Source: Acanthochlamys bracteata (lineage: Eukaryota; Streptophyta; Magnoliopsida; Pandanales; Velloziaceae). From it: a DNA stretch of 64,000 bases. The stretch is taken from the NCBI GenBank assembly GCA_019914995.1, contig CM034130.1:7502001-7566000 (forward strand), given 5' to 3'. This document shows, one piece after another, positions 59,901 to 64,000 of this stretch. Positions within the stretch are counted from its first letter, which is position 1. Every line of letters starts with the position of its first letter. Both the position numbers and the translations under genes were made by a program. The notes below the pieces were generated by a model. The model saw only the letters and a program-made list of their open reading frames with translations. It was not told the origin of the DNA and made no database searches.

Positions 59901-62900
59901 AACAGAACTCCCAATTAATAAATGATGAGCTCCACATAAAGAAGGGCACGAGCATAAGTTTGAGTACCTGACATTCACCACATTCATTAGATAGAGATGG
60001 GTGTTGTGCTGAAGTAAAGCAAAAACATCATCAGCGAGCCCAACATAGGTGCAATTTTTTACTATGTCCAAAAGACCTAAAACAGAAAATCAATCAACAA
60101 TGACAGAACGAAGAGCACGGGCTTAGGAAATTGCTTTTATTCTTCTAATCACCTGAATGAACATTAGAATCAATTTCACTCAGAAGCTCATGGACACTAG
60201 TCAAGTCTGCAGCCTCCTTAGGGTTCCTTCTTAGTCTTACAGCAGCTCTGCTAGAGGATAAAGGACATAAGTATTTGTTCAGTATTTGTCAATCAGGACA
60301 GAACATAAGCAAGAGGCTCAAAGAAACCTGCATGACATAAAATGGGCACGGAGCACCTACCAATAAAATGACGATACGAAAATAGACCTGGCTGGGTCCA
60401 AATGTTATGCTATGCTATATTATGGTATCAAAGAGATTTGAAAAGGTTATTGAGACCCCATAGCAAGAAATGTGCAGTAATCACGTCGATTGTATTGGCT
60501 TATCGTTAGTGTAGATCCAAGTGTGGTGGTTTTTTTCCAAAAGACACAACCAACAAACTGAAAGCAACTTTAATAGGCAACCAGATAAAGTAATTGCATA
60601 TAAGATGAAATATATTAATAAGGACTACAACAATATGCTACCTTACAGAAGCTAGGTCTGCTTTTTTATCTTGTTGCATAACTAACCCATCTTGCAAGTA
60701 TGCATGCAGCCTTCCAGATGGGTCACGTGAATCTGTTCTGACCATTTTATGAACTGGAACCTTCTGAGATTTAATACCTGCAAGTATTATGTGTCAAAAG
60801 TTGTTTCATCTCTCTTTTCTTTCCCTTTGTTTTTAAAGAAAAAGTTATAAATATTACAAATGAAAAGAACTCTTGTAACAAAGACTATTGGTGCAGTAGG
60901 AAGATTCATTGAGAATGCAACCAGAGTACACACCAGGGATAGGGTTTGGTTGGATATCTTTCTTTGCAGTAGCAAATTGACCCGCAGCTGGTGAAGCCAT
61001 AAGCTGCTTCCTCATGAGAAGAATGCATTTAAGAAGCATGTAAACTAAAATAGAAATGAAAATAGTACTGATAATTTTATTCAATAACTTAGCAAAATCA
61101 CTATCTTCACAAGGCTAAGGAGAAAGTCCTAATTATTTGTGAATCTTTTACAGCCCAGACTGATGTCATGGACTTGCTTAGATAAATGTCATACTTTAGT
61201 AATAAACATGATATTCAAATTTAAGCAGAAAGGCATCTCGAATTCATCATTGAAGTGTTAAGACAATGGCTGTGGGCATGATTTGGTCAAAACTTACAAT
61301 AGAGTCTATCCAGTACCATTATAGGAGAATACTTTGGAAACATATTTTCTATTCAAGCATGTAAATGCATTAAATATGGAACCCTATGCATATCCTAAAA
61401 TATTCTACATACTTTGCACCCTTAGGGCATTTAACATGCACTAAGTAGGGCATTTAACATGCACTAAGTAGAGCATAACAGTTAGAAGCATGTAACTCAT
61501 TTGCCTGATAGGATTTGAAAATCAATTCAGAGGTATTTTACTTCACATCTATGTTAATGAGTTAGTTAAACAAAAAAAATTTTGAAATTTGACATAAGCT
61601 TGCCAAAGATGTAGTGACAAAATAGCCAATATCTAAAAAAGTAGAAGTATCTTCAGGAAATGGCATGTTTAGAAAACAGCACAGCATATGTATGCCAATG
61701 AAATATACCTGTGTTTGAAATGTCCTTGTAGCATTAGAACTCATCAGTTTGGACTCGATAGCACTCTGGATAGTCTCAACCATGTACTCTTGATTTAAAA
61801 GGCTAACCTACGCGAGGACAATGTAAGCTCAAGAGAGAAAAAAAGAAATTCACTGAATTAATGACAGATGAGAATAAACCATAGTGCTGTAGAAAAATAT
61901 GCAAGATACAAAATGGCATCATTAAGAAAGCAGGAAACCACTGCTCGCAATGAACTTCTTGTTTAAGTTATCAATGTTTAGACAGCATACCTCTTTCTTC
62001 GTAGGATGTATATTGACATCAACATGCTCGGGCGGGAGTTTGATTGACATGTAGATGAAAGGTTTTGACGCTTTTGGAAGAATTGCAGCATATACAACTT
62101 CTACAGATCTCTTCAAGGCACTGCATTCAACTAGCCTGTCTGAAGAAGCAGAGAAGTAGAAAGATAGTCTCCCAAGTGCAATAGTGCTTATACACTGTCT
62201 ATAAGCAAGCATAAGAAAAGAAGTCCTAACTACTAATAATTTCATACCATCCATAAGCTTGACTGACGTCTTATAATATACAAAGAAGAAGGTAGGAGGA
62301 ATGCATAGACATGAATGCGATTTTAGAAAGTGCTTGTGATAATTCCAGGAAGCACTCCTAGTATTTGGAAATAAAGAAGTAAACACGTGAGATTCAAACA
62401 CATTTGCTATAACTGCAGCGTGATGTTTTATGAACGGAAACGCTTGTCTGGTATGATACTATTCCATGAAGAAAATGTGGGACTGCTATGTATAAGATAC
62501 ATAAAATACACTTGGATGCATCTGGTAAAATGTACCTATAATTTCATGTAACATCACATGTGGCACAGGTCTTTAGGTAGCGAATACTGTATCACTGTTG
62601 TCTAATATAGCACGGCCTACTTAAAAATCCAAGCATCACGTGCTCATTTCATTTTCTAATTCCAATCACTCGAGCATTTAAGATTATAAGTTTTAAATAC
62701 CATTTATAAACAAGACCATCGTGGTCTTCTTAGCCGAGTAGTTTGCATTTGAAATAAAAGCATCCATCTGAAAAACAGAACGATCTGGATTATCATCTGA
62801 AACAGACATCCCTATCAAATCCCGGGCAACAGAGGCGCCGTACACATTTCTGATGGAATCCAACCTTGAACATGCACTGACAGTGTGAACATCTGCTCTG

Positions 62901-63558
62901 CTTGCACCATGCTGAACATGACAAAAATAACTGAAATTGTTATAGCCTACATCAAGGGTGTGATCAGTAAGATACCTGATAGGACCTTCTAAACCATAAA
63001 ACATTTACTAACCTTTCTGCATGAAAAGCTCACATTAATATTATGGATTGCGAATCGGCTAATCAAATCGATGATTTTCGGGTAATCATCATTTGAATTT
63101 TGTAACGTTTTCCTACGAGCAACCATATTATAGAAAAGATTCTCAACCTGTGAATGAAGTTATGGAACTTAAGTGGTTAAACTTCACAAGAACACTGAAA
63201 AACATATATAGGCGCAGATACCATAATCTGAGTTCCTTTAACTGCAGCACAAGGTTTAGGTTCATGCTCCATTACTCCATCCCTGTAGGAAACCCTACAA
63301 TAGGAAACATAGAGTGGACATGTACTGCACATGAACCTTACAAATGAACTATTTTAGACAGATTTCACTGTATTTAGATGCGAACCTGTAGCCATGAACT
63401 TGGCCTTCTGTTATAGTGGTCACAGTCACATGGCCGACATATGTCATACTGGCCAAGGCTTCACCTCTAAAACCCATGGTTTGGATTGTCTGCAGGTCCT
63501 CATATGCAGATAATTTTGATGTGGTATGCCTTTCACATAGGATAGGGAGATCTTCATA
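56901..63558 (-). CDS. MLH1: DNA mismatch repair protein MLH1, partial (N-terminal exons outside the window)
   Basis: MutL homologue that forms MutL-alpha with PMS1 in mismatch repair and acts in meiotic crossovers. Exons in the window: 63558-63386, 63294-63222, 63147-63013, 62911-62701, 62139-61991, 61807-61709, 61003-60934, 60777-60642, 60250-60153, 60076-59968, 59335-59170, 58748-58590, 58298-58121, 57363-57203, 56945-56901; 1,962 bp, 653 aa. The GHKL ATPase part shows YEDLPILCERHTTSKL and GFRGEALASM (63474-63454), then the transducer with PPEHVDVNIHPTKKEV. A variable linker contains QKVPVHKMVRTD. The C-terminal domain has NCTYVGLADDVFALLQ, RLPVILDQHTPDM and the terminal FERC motif. The ATPase motif I exons, about 80 residues, lie beyond 64000; 63559-64000 reads as intron. 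Confidence 0.96.
58452..58506. repeat. Inverted repeat (hairpin) in MLH1 intron
   Basis: TTTGGTGG-ATC-CCACCAAA forms a perfect 8-bp-arm palindrome at 58476-58494, flanked by CTCACCAACCAT and TTGTGTGGTGAG, which extend the pairing imperfectly. It could be a tiny MITE remnant. Confidence 0.55.
61418..61468. repeat. Tandem repeat, 24-bp unit, in MLH1 intron
   Basis: GGGCATTTAACATGCACTAA followed by GTA occurs twice in direct succession at about 61426 and 61449. Confidence 0.85.
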
Positions 63559-64000
63559 CTGCAGAAAAAAACAGGTTAAACTGTAGTTAGAAATGCCAGA
63601 ATCAGATAGGGTCATCTCACAAAGTTTCTACACAAAATTGATCAGAGATCAAGTCACGCTACGAATATAATAGTAAGATAAGCAGATCCCATGGGCATTG
63701 TCTGGTGCTAACCTCTACTGAAATCAATAGCCAGAGTCAGAATGATAAACACCAAGCATGAGTTGGGATTGAAGTAATCTTCAAGCTTAAAACTTCATCC
63801 GATAACACAATCTGTTAATTCCAAACTGGATTGATGACTAAACTAGGTATTGTAGTAGAGGGAGAAGAAAACATCAATCTAAGTTTAACAATATCCAAAT
63901 TTCATAACTATTAGGCCACCATTTGTACAACACCAAAAAATTCTACTATAACTAGCACTGAGGACGAAAAACATCGTGGAGGAATCCATGTCCAACTCGC

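Noticed and set aside
63559..64000. N-terminal MLH1 exons (ATPase motif I)
   Set aside because: No frame contains the expected AAGEV-x-KELxEN region; this interval reads as intron, so those exons lie outside the window.

Overview
This is a stretch of nuclear chromosome from a core eudicot plant. The genes have many short introns with AT-rich bodies, plant-specific proteins are present (MORF RNA-editing factor, ATL RING-H2 proteins, chloroplast MPH1, bifunctional TH1), and the intergenic DNA is very AT-rich with decayed MITE-like repeats. I cannot name the species. I found no bacterial-type operon, CRISPR array, tRNA or rRNA.

Layout, left to right. Position 25-180 (+) is the last exon of a cytosolic-type pyruvate kinase. 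About 430-740 (-) is a broken J-domain fragment resembling chloroplast NDH subunit NdhT. 1695-5064 (-) is thiamine biosynthesis bifunctional enzyme TH1 (9 exons, 550 aa). 7224-9305 (-) is a MORF1-like mitochondrial RNA-editing factor (4 exons, 377 aa). 9818-12420 (-) is a tandem ATL RING-H2 group: an intact gene, a pseudogene and a second intact gene. 15703-19787 (+) is methylthioribose-1-phosphate isomerase (9 exons, 374 aa). 21473-28112 (-) is a RanBPM-type SPRY/LisH/CTLH protein (10 exons, 476 aa). 32078-34396 (+) is an At4g06598-like bZIP (360 aa) with an atypical basic region. 40766-46994 (+) is a plant TCP11-domain protein (12 exons, about 1,174-1,184 aa). 48237-49639 (-) is the Pol I/III subunit RPAC2/AC19 (106 aa). 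About 51084-51215 (+) is a frameshifted AAA-ATPase scrap. 52441-54118 (-) is chloroplast MPH1 (233 aa). 56901 to beyond 63558 (-) is MLH1, whose N-terminal exons lie outside the window.

The genes are mostly unrelated housekeeping genes. Two act in plastids (TH1, MPH1), one in mitochondria (MORF1), two in the nucleus on DNA repair or transcription (MLH1, RPAC2), and one in the methionine salvage (Yang) cycle. The only local family is the ATL group. Exon models for complete genes were joined by hand at splice sites and their coding lengths are multiples of three; the one boundary I could not settle is exon 1 of the TCP11 gene.

I see no convincing new biological system. The items most worth a second look are: two consecutive GC-AG introns in the isomerase gene; a bZIP intron with competing GC and GT splice-site pairs that both stay in frame but swap Glu for Lys; the shortened bZIP basic region; the TCP11 first intron with no canonical donor where one is expected; two degraded gene copies (NdhT-like, AAA-type); and several MITE-like repeat families.
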